Shown: positions 31,139 to 39,507 of the stretch, piece after piece
How positions within the stretch are numbered: the first letter of the stretch is position 1
Layout of the letters: each line of letters begins with the position of its first letter
Translations under genes and position numbers: made by a program
Source: JAJFUE01 sp039683515
Lineage (GTDB): Bacteria > Sumerlaeota > Sumerlaeia > MVZB01
DNA: 59,871 nucleotides
Assembly (NCBI GenBank): GCA_039683515.1
Contig: JBDKRG010000050.1
Span: 1-59,871, forward strand
Direction: 5' to 3'
Notes under the pieces: model-generated
What the model was told of the DNA's origin: nothing
Seen by the model: the letters and a program-made list of their open reading frames with translations, nothing else
Databases searched by the model: none

Positions 31139-31885
31139 ATGATCACGGCCTTCCGGACTTCGCTGATGACGGCGCTGCTGATGCTGGCAATGACGCCGGC
31201 CTTCGCCGTCACGCTGAATGAGTTGGATTTGGACCACCCTGGTGATCACGGGACGATCAATGGGGCCATTTTCTACCGTGAGGACCCGAACCCGACCGGA
31301 ACGGGCAACATCAATTCCTTCCTCCGGATCCAGTCCAACACCGGCACCGAACAGGGCTACAACACCGACGGGACGCCGCGGCAGTTCGATGAGAAGGGGG
31401 GCAATTTCACGCATTCCCTTCTGCTCAGCAAAGTCGGCAAGGTGAGCTTCGACGGCGGCACGACCTGGTACCGCGAGTTCATGCTCGACGTCGCCGAGTC
31501 GGACAATCAGCTCATCCTCACCGACCTCAAGATTTACCTCGAGCCGGTCGGCGATCTTCTGGGCTGGCCCGACACGTTCGGCACGGCGCTCTACGACCTG
31601 GACACGGCGACCATCGACAGCCAGGTCAACCTGACCGCGGCGCCGGGCAACGGCCGCGGCGACATGTATGTCTACATTCCGGACGCCCTGTTCACCAACT
31701 CGACGAACAACCCCTACGTTTACCTGTATTCGCGCTTCACCCAGTGCGACGGCAGCTTCGAGGAGTGGTCGACGCAGGAGACCGACGGCGACGATCCTCC
31801 GACCGTTCCCGAGCCGATGTCGCTTTCGCTCCTGGGCCTTGGCCTCGGCCTCGGCGCGCTGATCCGCCGCCGGATGACCCGCTGA
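31139..31885 (+). CDS. PEP-CTERM sorting-domain exported protein
   Basis: The 248-residue protein has a signal peptide (LMTALLMLAMTPAFAV) and a C-terminal sorting signal: VPEP, a hydrophobic stretch (SLSLLGLGLGLGALI) and RRRMTR. In organisms with exosortase (EpsH/XrtA type) the PEP motif is cleaved and the protein is passed to the extracellular polymer layer. The middle is a beta-rich domain with no recognised function (FDGGTTWYREFMLDVAESDN, LTDLKIYLEPVGDLL). No exosortase gene is in the window. A GAGG ribosome site precedes the ATG, and a terminator follows. Confidence 0.92.
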   Translation: MITAFRTSLMTALLMLAMTPAFAVTLNELDLDHPGDHGTINGAIFYREDPNPTGTGNINSFLRIQSNTGTEQGYNTDGTPRQFDEKGGNFTHSLLLSKVGKVSFDGGTTWYREFMLDVAESDNQLILTDLKIYLEPVGDLLGWPDTFGTALYDLDTATIDSQVNLTAAPGNGRGDMYVYIPDALFTNSTNNPYVYLYSRFTQCDGSFEEWSTQETDGDDPPTVPEPMSLSLLGLGLGLGALIRRRMTR

Positions 31886-31903
31886 TTCCCGACCCTGTAG
31901 CTC

Positions 31904-31943
31904 AAAACCCCTTCGCGCCGCCCGGTGCGAAGGGGTTTTTGTT
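31904..31943 (+). terminator. Rho-independent terminator after the PEP-CTERM gene
   Basis: A perfect 13-bp stem AAAACCCCTTCGC/GCGAAGGGGTTTT (31904-31916 and 31927-31939) with a ten-base loop ends in a T-run. Confidence 0.92.
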
Positions 31944-31945
31944 TA

Positions 31946-32229
31946 GTACTACTCTGCCATATGTCGTCTGTTTTGGGATGCAAGCGATCCCAAGCGCTGG
32001 AAGCGCGAAAGCATACAGCCTGGGGCGGAGCGAAGCGCAGCCCCAGGTAAAAGACGCAATATCATTGGAGCGCTGAAGGCGCGGAAGAAACCGATTTCTC
32101 TCGCGCTTTCAGCGCTCCGGTTGGGTGCGGTTCGTGACCTGGGGCTGCGCTTCGCTCCGCCCCAGGCTTTTTTATCTTGCGCCTTCAGCGCAAACAGAAA
32201 GCCGATCGTGCGGAGTGGCAGAGTAGTAT
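31946..32229 (+). mobile_element. 284-bp miniature element with terminal inverted repeats and TA duplication
   Basis: Left end GTACTACTCTGCCA (31946-31959) and right end TGGCAGAGTAGTAT (32216-32229) are inverted repeats with one mismatch in 14. Directly outside, TA occurs on both sides (31944-31945 and 32230-32231), as expected for a TA target-site duplication of the IS630/Tc1-mariner kind. Inside are two 29-bp CCTGGGGC hairpin modules (32019-32047 and 32138-32166) and several GCGCTGAAGGCGC-type palindromes. There is no transposase, so it would be a non-autonomous MITE. The same sequence lies inverted at 1-247. The pairing of ends and TA is seen in the sequence; mobility is inferred. Confidence 0.72.
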
Positions 32230-32303
32230 TAGAGCGAGTAACAAAAGTCTTGCGGCAATCGCCGTAATCGAGACGGGGCTTGGTTTCGAAGTTTGGTGCT
32301 GAT

Positions 32304-32348
32304 TCGATTACGATTACGAGCACGAGCACGAGCACGACTACGAGCATG
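32304..32348. repeat. GATTACGA/GCACGA-type simple repeat
   Basis: Six-base units GATTAC and GAGCAC occur in series (two of the first, about four of the second) and then ACTACGAGCATG. It sits between the miniature element and the SMP-30-like gene; no gene is visible in 32230-32372. Confidence 0.8.
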
Positions 32349-32372
32349 AACCGATAACTTTTGTCAAGCGCA

Positions 32373-33287
32373 CTAGCGATACGTCTGGCCGGGGGTGTCG
32401 GCGCGGAAGGATTCGATGTTGCCGCGGTCGGCCATCGTGACGTAGCAGGTCCTGCCGTCGCGGCCGCCGAACGTGATGTTGGTCGGCTTCCTGCCGATGA
32501 GCTGGACTTCGCGGAGAATCCCGCCCTCGGGGCTCACGATCGCGATGGTCCCCTTGCCGTTGCGCGTCACGTAGAGGTTGCCCCGCCTGTCGCAGCGCAT
32601 CCCGTCCATGCTGAACTTGTCCTTGAAGTCGATCAGCAAGCGCTTGTTGGAAATCTCGCCCGCGCGCGACAGGTCATAGGCCCAGATCTTCTGGCTGCGC
32701 GACTCGCCGACGTAAAGGATGTTCCGGGCCCAGTCGACCTCGATCCCGTTGCTGGTGCTTTGGGTCTCGGCGAGGCGGGTCGTTTTGCCGTCGCGGTCGA
32801 TGCGCCAGATCTGGCCGGTCCCGGCCTTCCAGTCGGGGTCGCTGGCGAAGAGCGTGCCGCGCGCGTCGATCGCGACGTCGTTGGGCTGGTTCATCGTCGG
32901 CTCGTGCGCCAGCACGCCGATGGCGCGGCTCTTCATGTCGACGCGCAGGATGTTGTGCCGCTTGTAATCGGCGATGAACATGTCGCCATTCTTGCCGAAG
33001 CGGATCCCGTTGCCGACGCTGCCGGCCGGAAGCTCGACGAAGACCGAGGCCTTGCCGTCGGGGGTGACGACGCCGATCGTCCCCTGGCGGGCGAAATTGA
33101 CGGCGTAGAGATTGCCGTCCGAATCGACGGCCGGGCCCTCGACGCCCGAGGTGAAGCTTTTGGGAGCGGTGAGGTCGCGCGAGACGAACAACTCCTCGCT
33201 CGGCGCGCGGCGCACGCCCGCGCAGCCGGCAAGCAGCATGAGGCAGGCGGCCGTCGCGGTCAGGGATCGGATCACGGGATGGAACAT
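32373..33287 (-). CDS. SMP-30/gluconolactonase-like lipoprotein
   Basis: The 304-residue six-bladed beta-propeller protein is of the SMP-30/lactonase group, which usually hydrolyse sugar lactones using a bound divalent metal. The signal ends in lipobox LMLLAGC, so it should be lipid-anchored in the envelope. Candidate metal residues lie in the conserved places: Glu in SGVEGPAVDSDGNLYAV, Asn in NQPNDVAIDARGTLF and Asp in FSMDGMRCDRRGNLYVT. ATG 33287 with GGAGG nine bases upstream is chosen over a frame reaching 33629. It could equally be a binding-only propeller; the substrate is unknown. Confidence 0.85.
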   Translation of the reverse strand: MFHPVIRSLTATAACLMLLAGCAGVRRAPSEELFVSRDLTAPKSFTSGVEGPAVDSDGNLYAVNFARQGTIGVVTPDGKASVFVELPAGSVGNGIRFGKNGDMFIADYKRHNILRVDMKSRAIGVLAHEPTMNQPNDVAIDARGTLFASDPDWKAGTGQIWRIDRDGKTTRLAETQSTSNGIEVDWARNILYVGESRSQKIWAYDLSRAGEISNKRLLIDFKDKFSMDGMRCDRRGNLYVTRNGKGTIAIVSPEGGILREVQLIGRKPTNITFGGRDGRTCYVTMADRGNIESFRADTPGQTYR

Positions 33288-33439
33288 AAGGCATGACCTC
33301 CACATGGAATGACAACGTGCGGATCTTATGGGAACGGACGAGAAAATGAAATCCTGAAAAATACAACGACCTACTGACCGATGGCAAAACCGCGGGCGGC
33401 GTGTTAAAGTCGGCGGTGCGTGTGCGGAGGGACGGGAGC

Positions 33440-34552
33440 ATGGAAGGCAGAACCACAGGGCCGCTGGGCGGATTCGGCGATCCGGCGCTGGCGACGGTCG
33501 CGGGCAAGATCGCCGCCGGCGAGCGGCTCGGCCGCGCCGACGGCCTCGCGCTGTTTCAGTCGCCCGACCTGCTCGGGGTCGGCTGGCTGGCCAACCGCGT
33601 CCGCGAGCGCCTCCACGGCAACAAAACATTTTACAACATCAACCGGCACATCAATTACTCGAACATCTGCGTGGCGAGCTGCCCGATCTGCTCGTTCGGG
33701 CGGCGGCCCGGCGAGAAGGACGGACAGTGGGAATACTCGCTCGACGAGATCTTCGCCAAGGCCGAGGCCGACCTGCCGGCCGACGCCACCGAGATCCACA
33801 TCGTCGGGGGCCTGCACCCGAACCTGCCGTTCGAATACTACACGGGGATGCTGCGCGGCCTGCGCGCGCGCTTCCCGCGGCTGCACCTCAAGGCGTTCAC
33901 CGCGGTCGAGATCGCGCACTTCAGCCGGCTGTTCGGGATGAGCGTCGAAGAGATTTTAAAGAGGCTCATCGAAGCGGGGCTCGACAGCCTGCCCGGCGGC
34001 GGCGGCGAAATCCTCAACGAGGCCGTCCGCAAGAAGATCGCCGGCAACAAGATCGACGGGGCGACGTGGCTGGGCGTCCACCGCGCGGCGCACCGGCTCG
34101 GCGTGCCGACCAACTGCACGATGCTCTACGGCCACGTCGAGTCGGCCGCGGACCGGGTCGACCACCTGCTTGCCCTGCGCGGGCTTCAGGACGAGACCGG
34201 CGGCTTCCAGGCGTTCGTCGCGCTGGCGTTTCACCCGGCGAACAACCGGATGAGCAACCTGCCCGCCCCGACCGGCGCGACCGACCTGCGGACGATCGCG
34301 GCCGCGCGGCTGCTGCTCGACAACATCCCGCACATCAAGGCCTACTGGGTGATGCTCGGGCTCAAGACGGCGCAACTGGCGCAGCACTTCGGCGCCAACG
34401 ACCTCGACGGCACCGTGGTCGAGGAAACGATCACGCACATGGCCGGCGGCGCCACGCCGCAGGCGATGGGCGTCGCCGAGCTCGAGCGGCTGATCCGCGA
34501 CGCCGGGAGAATCCCGGCGCAGAGGGATTCGAGATATCGGGAAGTTTTGTAG
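33440..34552 (+). CDS. mqnE: Aminofutalosine synthase (radical SAM, menaquinone synthesis)
   Basis: This 370-residue radical-SAM enzyme joins SAM to 3-(1-carboxyvinyloxy)benzoate to give aminofutalosine in the futalosine route to menaquinone. The cluster motif is NICVASCPICSFGR (CxxxCxxC). Other MqnE blocks are TEIHIVGGLHPNLPFEYY, LPGGGGEILNEAVRKKIAGN, TNCTMLYGHVE and FHPANNRM. The start at 33440 has GGAGGG eight bases upstream. MqnA, B, C and D are not in the window, so the pathway is scattered. MqnE versus MqnC is decided by the GGLHP and LPGGGGEI patterns. Confidence 0.93.
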   Translation: MEGRTTGPLGGFGDPALATVAGKIAAGERLGRADGLALFQSPDLLGVGWLANRVRERLHGNKTFYNINRHINYSNICVASCPICSFGRRPGEKDGQWEYSLDEIFAKAEADLPADATEIHIVGGLHPNLPFEYYTGMLRGLRARFPRLHLKAFTAVEIAHFSRLFGMSVEEILKRLIEAGLDSLPGGGGEILNEAVRKKIAGNKIDGATWLGVHRAAHRLGVPTNCTMLYGHVESAADRVDHLLALRGLQDETGGFQAFVALAFHPANNRMSNLPAPTGATDLRTIAAARLLLDNIPHIKAYWVMLGLKTAQLAQHFGANDLDGTVVEETITHMAGGATPQAMGVAELERLIRDAGRIPAQRDSRYREVL

Positions 34553-34624
34553 GACGGCGTCGCCGACGGCGGCATCATGAACAGCAATGCCGGGTTCGGC
34601 GAACCCGGCCTACGTGGGATCAAC

Positions 34625-35821
34625 ATGGAACCAATGACCATCAAGATCAGGACCGGACGCGAAAAGCCGATCCGGCATCGCCACCCGTGGGTGTTCTCGG
34701 GGGCGATCGACAAGCTCGAGGGGAAGGCCCGGGACGGCGAACTGGCGCGCATCGTCGCCGCCGACGGCAGCTTCCTCGCGCGCGGCTACTTCAACCGCAA
34801 CTCGCAGATCACCGGGCGGATCCTGACGTGGGACGAGGACGAGCCGATCGACGACGCCTTCTGGCGCGGTCGGCTGGGGCGCGCCACCGCGGCGCGCGCG
34901 GCGCTCGGCGGCGACGCCTGCCGGCTGGTCTATTCGGAGTCGGACGGCCTGCCGGGGCTCATCGTCGACCGCTACGGCGAGTGGCTCGTGCTCCAGGCGC
35001 TGACGCTCGGCGTCGACCGCGTCAAGCACGAGCTCGCCAAGACGCTTCTCGAGCTGACCGGCGCGCGCGGCGTGTTCGAGCGCAGCGACGTCGACGTGCG
35101 CAAGAAGGAAGGGCTGGGGCACGCAAGCGGCCTTCTGGCGGGCGAGGAGCCGCCGGAAAAGATCGAGATCCGCGAAACCGCCGCCGGCGGCGGCACGGTC
35201 CGGTTCCTGGTCGACGTCCGCGGCGGCCACAAGACCGGCTTCTACCTCGACCAGCGCGACAACCGCCTCGAGCTGGCGCGCTGGTGCGCCGGCGCCGAGG
35301 TCCTCAACGTGTTCAGCTACACCGGCGGCTTCGGCGTTCACGCCAAGGCGGCCGGCGCGAATAAAGTCGTCAACATCGACAGCTCGGCCGACGCGCTCGC
35401 GGCCGCGCGCGCGCACTGGGAGATGAACGGGTTCGACGCGGACTCGCTGGAGAGCATCGAGGGGGACGCGTTCGGGCTGCTGCGGTGGCTGCGCGACGAC
35501 GGGCGCCGCTTCGACGTCGTGATCCTCGACCCGCCGCGGCTGGCGGCGACGGCCGGCCACGTCGAGCGCGCCGCCCGCGCCTACAAGGACATCAACATGA
35601 TCGGCATGCAGATCCTCAAGCCGGGCGGGCTGCTCGCCACGTTCTCCTGTTCGGGCCATATTTCGCCCGATTTGTTCCAGAAGATCGTCTTCGGCGCGGC
35701 GATCGACGCCGGGCGCGACGGCGGGATCGTCCGGCGCTTCACGCAGGGGCCCGACCACCCCGTGCGCCTCACCTTCCCCGAGTCCGAATACCTCAAGGGG
35801 CTTTTGTGCCGGGTGGATTGA
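34625..35821 (+). CDS. RlmI-type class I SAM-dependent rRNA methyltransferase
   Basis: The 398-residue protein has an N-terminal PUA-like domain (MTIKIRTGREKPIRHRHPWV, FSGAIDKLEG) and a C-terminal Rossmann methyltransferase. Key motifs are GFYLDQRDNR, VLNVFSYTGGFGVHAKAAGA (motif I) and DVVILDPPRLAATAGHVERA (motif IV), with a Cys in LLATFSCSGHIS. These match the RlmI/YccW family, which makes m5C1962 in 23S rRNA. Starts at 34625 or 34634 are equally possible. It begins 72 bases after mqnE, just past a CCTAC-ended hairpin. Its last 29 bases overlap the convergent gene at 35793-37658. Confidence 0.88.
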   Translation: MEPMTIKIRTGREKPIRHRHPWVFSGAIDKLEGKARDGELARIVAADGSFLARGYFNRNSQITGRILTWDEDEPIDDAFWRGRLGRATAARAALGGDACRLVYSESDGLPGLIVDRYGEWLVLQALTLGVDRVKHELAKTLLELTGARGVFERSDVDVRKKEGLGHASGLLAGEEPPEKIEIRETAAGGGTVRFLVDVRGGHKTGFYLDQRDNRLELARWCAGAEVLNVFSYTGGFGVHAKAAGANKVVNIDSSADALAAARAHWEMNGFDADSLESIEGDAFGLLRWLRDDGRRFDVVILDPPRLAATAGHVERAARAYKDINMIGMQILKPGGLLATFSCSGHISPDLFQKIVFGAAIDAGRDGGIVRRFTQGPDHPVRLTFPESEYLKGLLCRVD

Positions 35822-37658
35822 TCGCTTCGTCGAGCGCGGACTGGATCTCGGCCGGCGTCCGGCCCTGAAGACGCAGGGCCCGGGCGAGGCCGACGCGCGC
35901 CGAATCGTCGCCGGGCTGGAGGCGCACGGCCCGGCCCAGCGCCTGCGCCGCCTCCTCGAGCCGGCCGTCATCCAGCAGCGCATAACCAAGGCTCAGGCAT
36001 GTCTCGAACACATCCGGCTTGATCGCGAGCGACTTCCGCAAGAGCTCGACCGACTCGGCGCGGCGGCCCTGGTAATAACGCGCGCGCCCGAGCTTCATCG
36101 TGATCACGGGGTCGTCGGGATCGTAGCGATACGCCTGCTCGAGCTCGGCGGCGAAGCGCGCCACGTCCCGGTCGCCGGCGTATTGCGTCGCGCGCAGGTA
36201 ATGCCAGTAGGCGCGGTTGGGCGCGTAACCCGCCGTCGGCCACCACAGCAGCGCGCAGGCGACGGCGTTGACGGCGATCCAGCCCGCCAGGGGCTTCCAC
36301 TTGCACTGGATGGCGAGACACGCCAGGTTGAACCCGCCGAAGCCCGCGCCGATCGCCAGGAACGGGAGCATCGGGATGCGGTAGCGGGCCTCGATGAAGA
36401 ACAGCAGATACGAGCCGTAAAGGACGGCGAGGAAGGCCAGCATCCAGCAGACGAACAAGTGCCGGGGCCTGAATCCCGGCGGCCGGATCGGAGAACGGCG
36501 CGCCAGGAGAAACCACTGCGCGAAGCCGATCGCGGCCAGGATGAAGACGGCCGGGAAATTGCCGGGGAGACGGCTCAGCAGGGGCGAGGCCTCGCGTTCG
36601 AGCGCGAGCATCTTGTTGTTGCTGTATTCGACCGGCCCGAGCATGCGGACGGCGCGCCGCGCGGTCCGCGACAGCGTCCGGCCCGGGTTCGCCTTCATGT
36701 ATCCCCACGCCTTCGCCGAGAAATAGCGCGAGGCGCCGGCAAAACCGATCCGGCGGCCGAACTCCCCCTCCAGGCCGCGCACGATGGCGAGGTCGTCGAA
36801 CTGCGACCAGCTCGGGTTGTGCGTCAGCTTCTCGATGCCCGGGATGACGGGCGATTCCAGGTCGGACTCGGGATTGTTGCCGATGTAGAGATTGACGCCG
36901 GCGTTGGTCGAGATGAGCGCCAGTTCGCCGCCGACGCGCCAGTTGCGCAGCGTCACCGGCAGGATCGCGGCCGCGACGCCGACCGCCAGCGCGGCCAGGT
37001 GGAAGGGGCGCGCCCCACGCGGCAACCGGCGGAAAAAGAGCCCGGCCGCCATGAGCGGGGCAAGCGGCAGGAAATTGGGGCGGACCAGCGCCAGAAGGCC
37101 CAGCAGCAGGCCCGCCGCCAGCGCCAGCCCCCACCGCGGCCGCTCCAGCCAGCTCTTGACGGCAAGAGCCGTCAGGAGCGCGAGCGCGATCGTCAGCGTC
37201 GGGTCGAGCAGCTCGCCTTCGAAGTCGATGAGCAGCCAGTACGAGCCCATGATCGCGGCCGCGAGAAGCCCCGCCGCCCGGCCGAACACCCACCGCCCGA
37301 TCCGCCACGCGAGGACGACGTTCACGAGCCCGAGCGCCATCTGGACCAGGATCGCCGCGAGGTGATCGACGCCGGCGACGGCGTAAATGCCGGCGAGAAA
37401 ATACGCGTAGCCGGGGGGGCGGCCGAACGGGTGCATGCGGATCAGCGGGTCGTTGCAGCCGCCGGGCACGGTCCAGTCGCCCGTCACAATCCCCTTCGCC
37501 CAGTAGTGGTTGAACGCCGCGTCGAGGACCGGCACGTGCAGCGGTCGCTCGCCCAAAACCTGATTGAAATAGCCCGCGCGCAGCAGCGCCGCCGCGATCA
37601 GGATCGCTCCGATCGCAACCCACTCCCAGCGCAAGACGGCCTGTCGGCGTCGCTTCAT
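35793..37658 (-). CDS. GT39-type membrane glycosyltransferase with C-terminal TPRs (paralogue 1)
   Basis: This 621-residue polytopic GT-C enzyme is of the ArnT/PMT kind, which uses polyprenyl-phosphate sugars on the periplasmic side. The first outer loop has PVLDAAFNHYWAKGIVTGDW with an Asp in the usual catalytic place, followed by PFGRPPGYAYFLAGIYAV. About eleven to thirteen membrane helices follow, with signature blocks ISTNAGVNLYIGNNP, GPVEYSNNK and FFIEARYRIPMLPFLAIGAG. The last ~130 residues are TPR-like helices (LGRARYYQGRRAESVELLRK, LGYALLDDGRLEEAAQALGR). The start overlaps the upstream paralogue stop in ATGA. It is the last gene of the array and overlaps the RlmI-type gene tail to tail by 29 bases. 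Confidence 0.85.
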   Translation of the reverse strand: MKRRRQAVLRWEWVAIGAILIAAALLRAGYFNQVLGERPLHVPVLDAAFNHYWAKGIVTGDWTVPGGCNDPLIRMHPFGRPPGYAYFLAGIYAVAGVDHLAAILVQMALGLVNVVLAWRIGRWVFGRAAGLLAAAIMGSYWLLIDFEGELLDPTLTIALALLTALAVKSWLERPRWGLALAAGLLLGLLALVRPNFLPLAPLMAAGLFFRRLPRGARPFHLAALAVGVAAAILPVTLRNWRVGGELALISTNAGVNLYIGNNPESDLESPVIPGIEKLTHNPSWSQFDDLAIVRGLEGEFGRRIGFAGASRYFSAKAWGYMKANPGRTLSRTARRAVRMLGPVEYSNNKMLALEREASPLLSRLPGNFPAVFILAAIGFAQWFLLARRSPIRPPGFRPRHLFVCWMLAFLAVLYGSYLLFFIEARYRIPMLPFLAIGAGFGGFNLACLAIQCKWKPLAGWIAVNAVACALLWWPTAGYAPNRAYWHYLRATQYAGDRDVARFAAELEQAYRYDPDDPVITMKLGRARYYQGRRAESVELLRKSLAIKPDVFETCLSLGYALLDDGRLEEAAQALGRAVRLQPGDDSARVGLARALRLQGRTPAEIQSALDEAINPPGTKAP

Positions 37659-39502
37659 CGCGCACCCGCTTCGCGCAACGCGCGCTGGATTTCGCCGGGC
37701 GCCGCCCCGCGCAGCTTCATCGCCGTCGCAAGCCCCTGGCGGGCCGTCTCGTTGGCGGGATCGAGCCGCGCGGCTTTCGCCAGGAACCTCTCGGCCCGGG
37801 CGGGATTGCCGACCTCGAGCAACGTATACCCGAGGTACAGGTTCGCGTCAAAGCTCTCCGGCATGAGATTGACCGCGCGCTGGAACATCGCGGCGGCGGG
37901 CGCGAATTTCCCTTCCTGCAAATAAGCCTGGCCCAGAGCCAGCGCGACCGAGGGGCGGCGGTTGTCGAGCCCGTACGCTTTCTCGAGCTCCTCCCCGCAG
38001 CGGCGCGGATCGCCGGCGGCCGAATACTGCGTCGCCCGCAGCTGGTGCCAGTAAACCCGGTCGGGCCGATAGCCGGCGGCCGGCCAACACAACAGCCCGT
38101 AGAGGCACCCCATCGCGGCAACCCCGCCCGCCAGCGGCGCCCAGTCGCGCGCGGCCGCGAGCCGGGCGAGCGCGACGATGCACGCGGCGGCAAGGATCGC
38201 CAGGAACGGCGTCATCGGGATCCGAAACCGCGCCTCGAGAAAGAACAGAACGTACGAGGCGTGAAGCAGGACGATGTAGACGACCATGAAAACGACGAAC
38301 GCGCGCTTGTTCGGCGTTCGCGCGAATCCCCGGCGGCCGCGCAAGAGCGCCCCGCACAGGACGCCGCCCATTGCCAGCACAAAGAGGATCGTGAAATTGC
38401 CCGGCAACACGCGCAGCAGCGGCGAGGCGTCGCGCTCGAGCGCGATCACCTTGTTGTTGCTGTATTCGACCGGCCCGAGCATCTTCACGGCGCGCTCGGC
38501 GGTGAGCGACAGCGCCCGGCCCGGATGGTCGCGCATGAAGGCGAGCGCCTGCGCCGTGAAGTAGCGCGACGCCCCGCCGTAGCCGACCGGCCGGCCCAGC
38601 TTGCGCTCGACCCCCCGCACGATCGCGAGGTCGTCGAAATGCGACCAGCCGCTCTTGTGCAGCAACTCGCCGACGCCGGGCAAATGCGGCGATTCCAGGT
38701 CCGCCCGCGGGTTGTTGCCGATCAACAGGTTGATGCCGCTGTTGGCCGAAATGAGGACCAGCTCGCCGCCGGCGCGCCAGTTGCGCAGCGTGACCGGCGC
38801 GATGGCGGCCGCGGCCCCCACAAGCACCAGCGCCGCATGTGACCACGCGCCCGGAATCCGCCGCCGGCCCGAAATCCAGGCCCCGAGCGCCACGAGCGGC
38901 GCCAGCGGCACGAAGTTGGAGCGCACGAGCGACAGGATGCCGATGAGCAATCCGGCCAGGAGCGCGGCCGGCAGGCGCGGCCGCGCAAGCCAGCGCTTGA
39001 TCGACAGCGCCAGCAGCAGCGTGAGCGCGATCGCGAGCGCCGGGTCGAGCAACTCGCCCTCGAAATAAACGAGGACCCAGTAGAGGCCCATGATCGCCGC
39101 CGCGACGAGGCCCGCCGCGCGCCCGGCGATCCAGCGGCCCAGCCACCACGTCATCGCGACGTTCAGGAGGCCGAGCGCCATCTGCGCGACGACGACGGCG
39201 AGGATCCTGCAGCCCGAGACCGCGTAGATCGCCGCCATGAAATACGCGTACCCCGGCGGCTTCGCGAAGGGGTGCAGCGGGATCATCGGGTCGCCGAACC
39301 CGCCCGCCGGCGTCCAGTTGCCCGTCACCAGCGCGCGCGCCCAGTAATCGTGAAAAATCGCGTCGACGACCGGCACCAGCATCGCGCGGTCGGCGATCAG
39401 CTCGCGCAGGTATGAAACCCTCAGCGCCGCCGCGGCCAGCAGGATCGCCCCGAGCAGCAACCACTCCCGGCGCGTGACTGTGTGATGTGACGCCATGTTC
39501 AT
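37655..39502 (-). CDS. GT39-type membrane glycosyltransferase with C-terminal TPRs (paralogue 2)
   Basis: This 615-residue paralogue has the same plan: N-terminal RREWLLLGAILLAAAALRVS helix, loop PVVDAIFHDYWARALVTGNW, PFAKPPGYAYFMAAIYAV, then ISANSGINLLIGNNPRAD, GPVEYSNNKVIALERDASPL, FFLEARFRIPMTPFLAI and TPR-like repeats at the end (LGQAYLQEGKFAPAAAMFQR, LGYTLLEVGNPARAERFLAK). It lies five bases after the previous paralogue and overlaps the next by four, so it is within one operon. Start at 39502 or two codons later (39496). Sugar and acceptor unknown. Confidence 0.85.
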   Translation of the reverse strand: MNMASHHTVTRREWLLLGAILLAAAALRVSYLRELIADRAMLVPVVDAIFHDYWARALVTGNWTPAGGFGDPMIPLHPFAKPPGYAYFMAAIYAVSGCRILAVVVAQMALGLLNVAMTWWLGRWIAGRAAGLVAAAIMGLYWVLVYFEGELLDPALAIALTLLLALSIKRWLARPRLPAALLAGLLIGILSLVRSNFVPLAPLVALGAWISGRRRIPGAWSHAALVLVGAAAAIAPVTLRNWRAGGELVLISANSGINLLIGNNPRADLESPHLPGVGELLHKSGWSHFDDLAIVRGVERKLGRPVGYGGASRYFTAQALAFMRDHPGRALSLTAERAVKMLGPVEYSNNKVIALERDASPLLRVLPGNFTILFVLAMGGVLCGALLRGRRGFARTPNKRAFVVFMVVYIVLLHASYVLFFLEARFRIPMTPFLAILAAACIVALARLAAARDWAPLAGGVAAMGCLYGLLCWPAAGYRPDRVYWHQLRATQYSAAGDPRRCGEELEKAYGLDNRRPSVALALGQAYLQEGKFAPAAAMFQRAVNLMPESFDANLYLGYTLLEVGNPARAERFLAKAARLDPANETARQGLATAMKLRGAAPGEIQRALREAGAR

Positions 39503-39507
39503 CCGGT

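Noticed and set aside
31949..32347. Possible 132-codon minus-strand protein containing LFALKAQDKKAWGGAKRSP
   Set aside because: It is translated from the palindromic element; the same peptide string arises at every copy of the repeat and is a recurrent spurious prediction.
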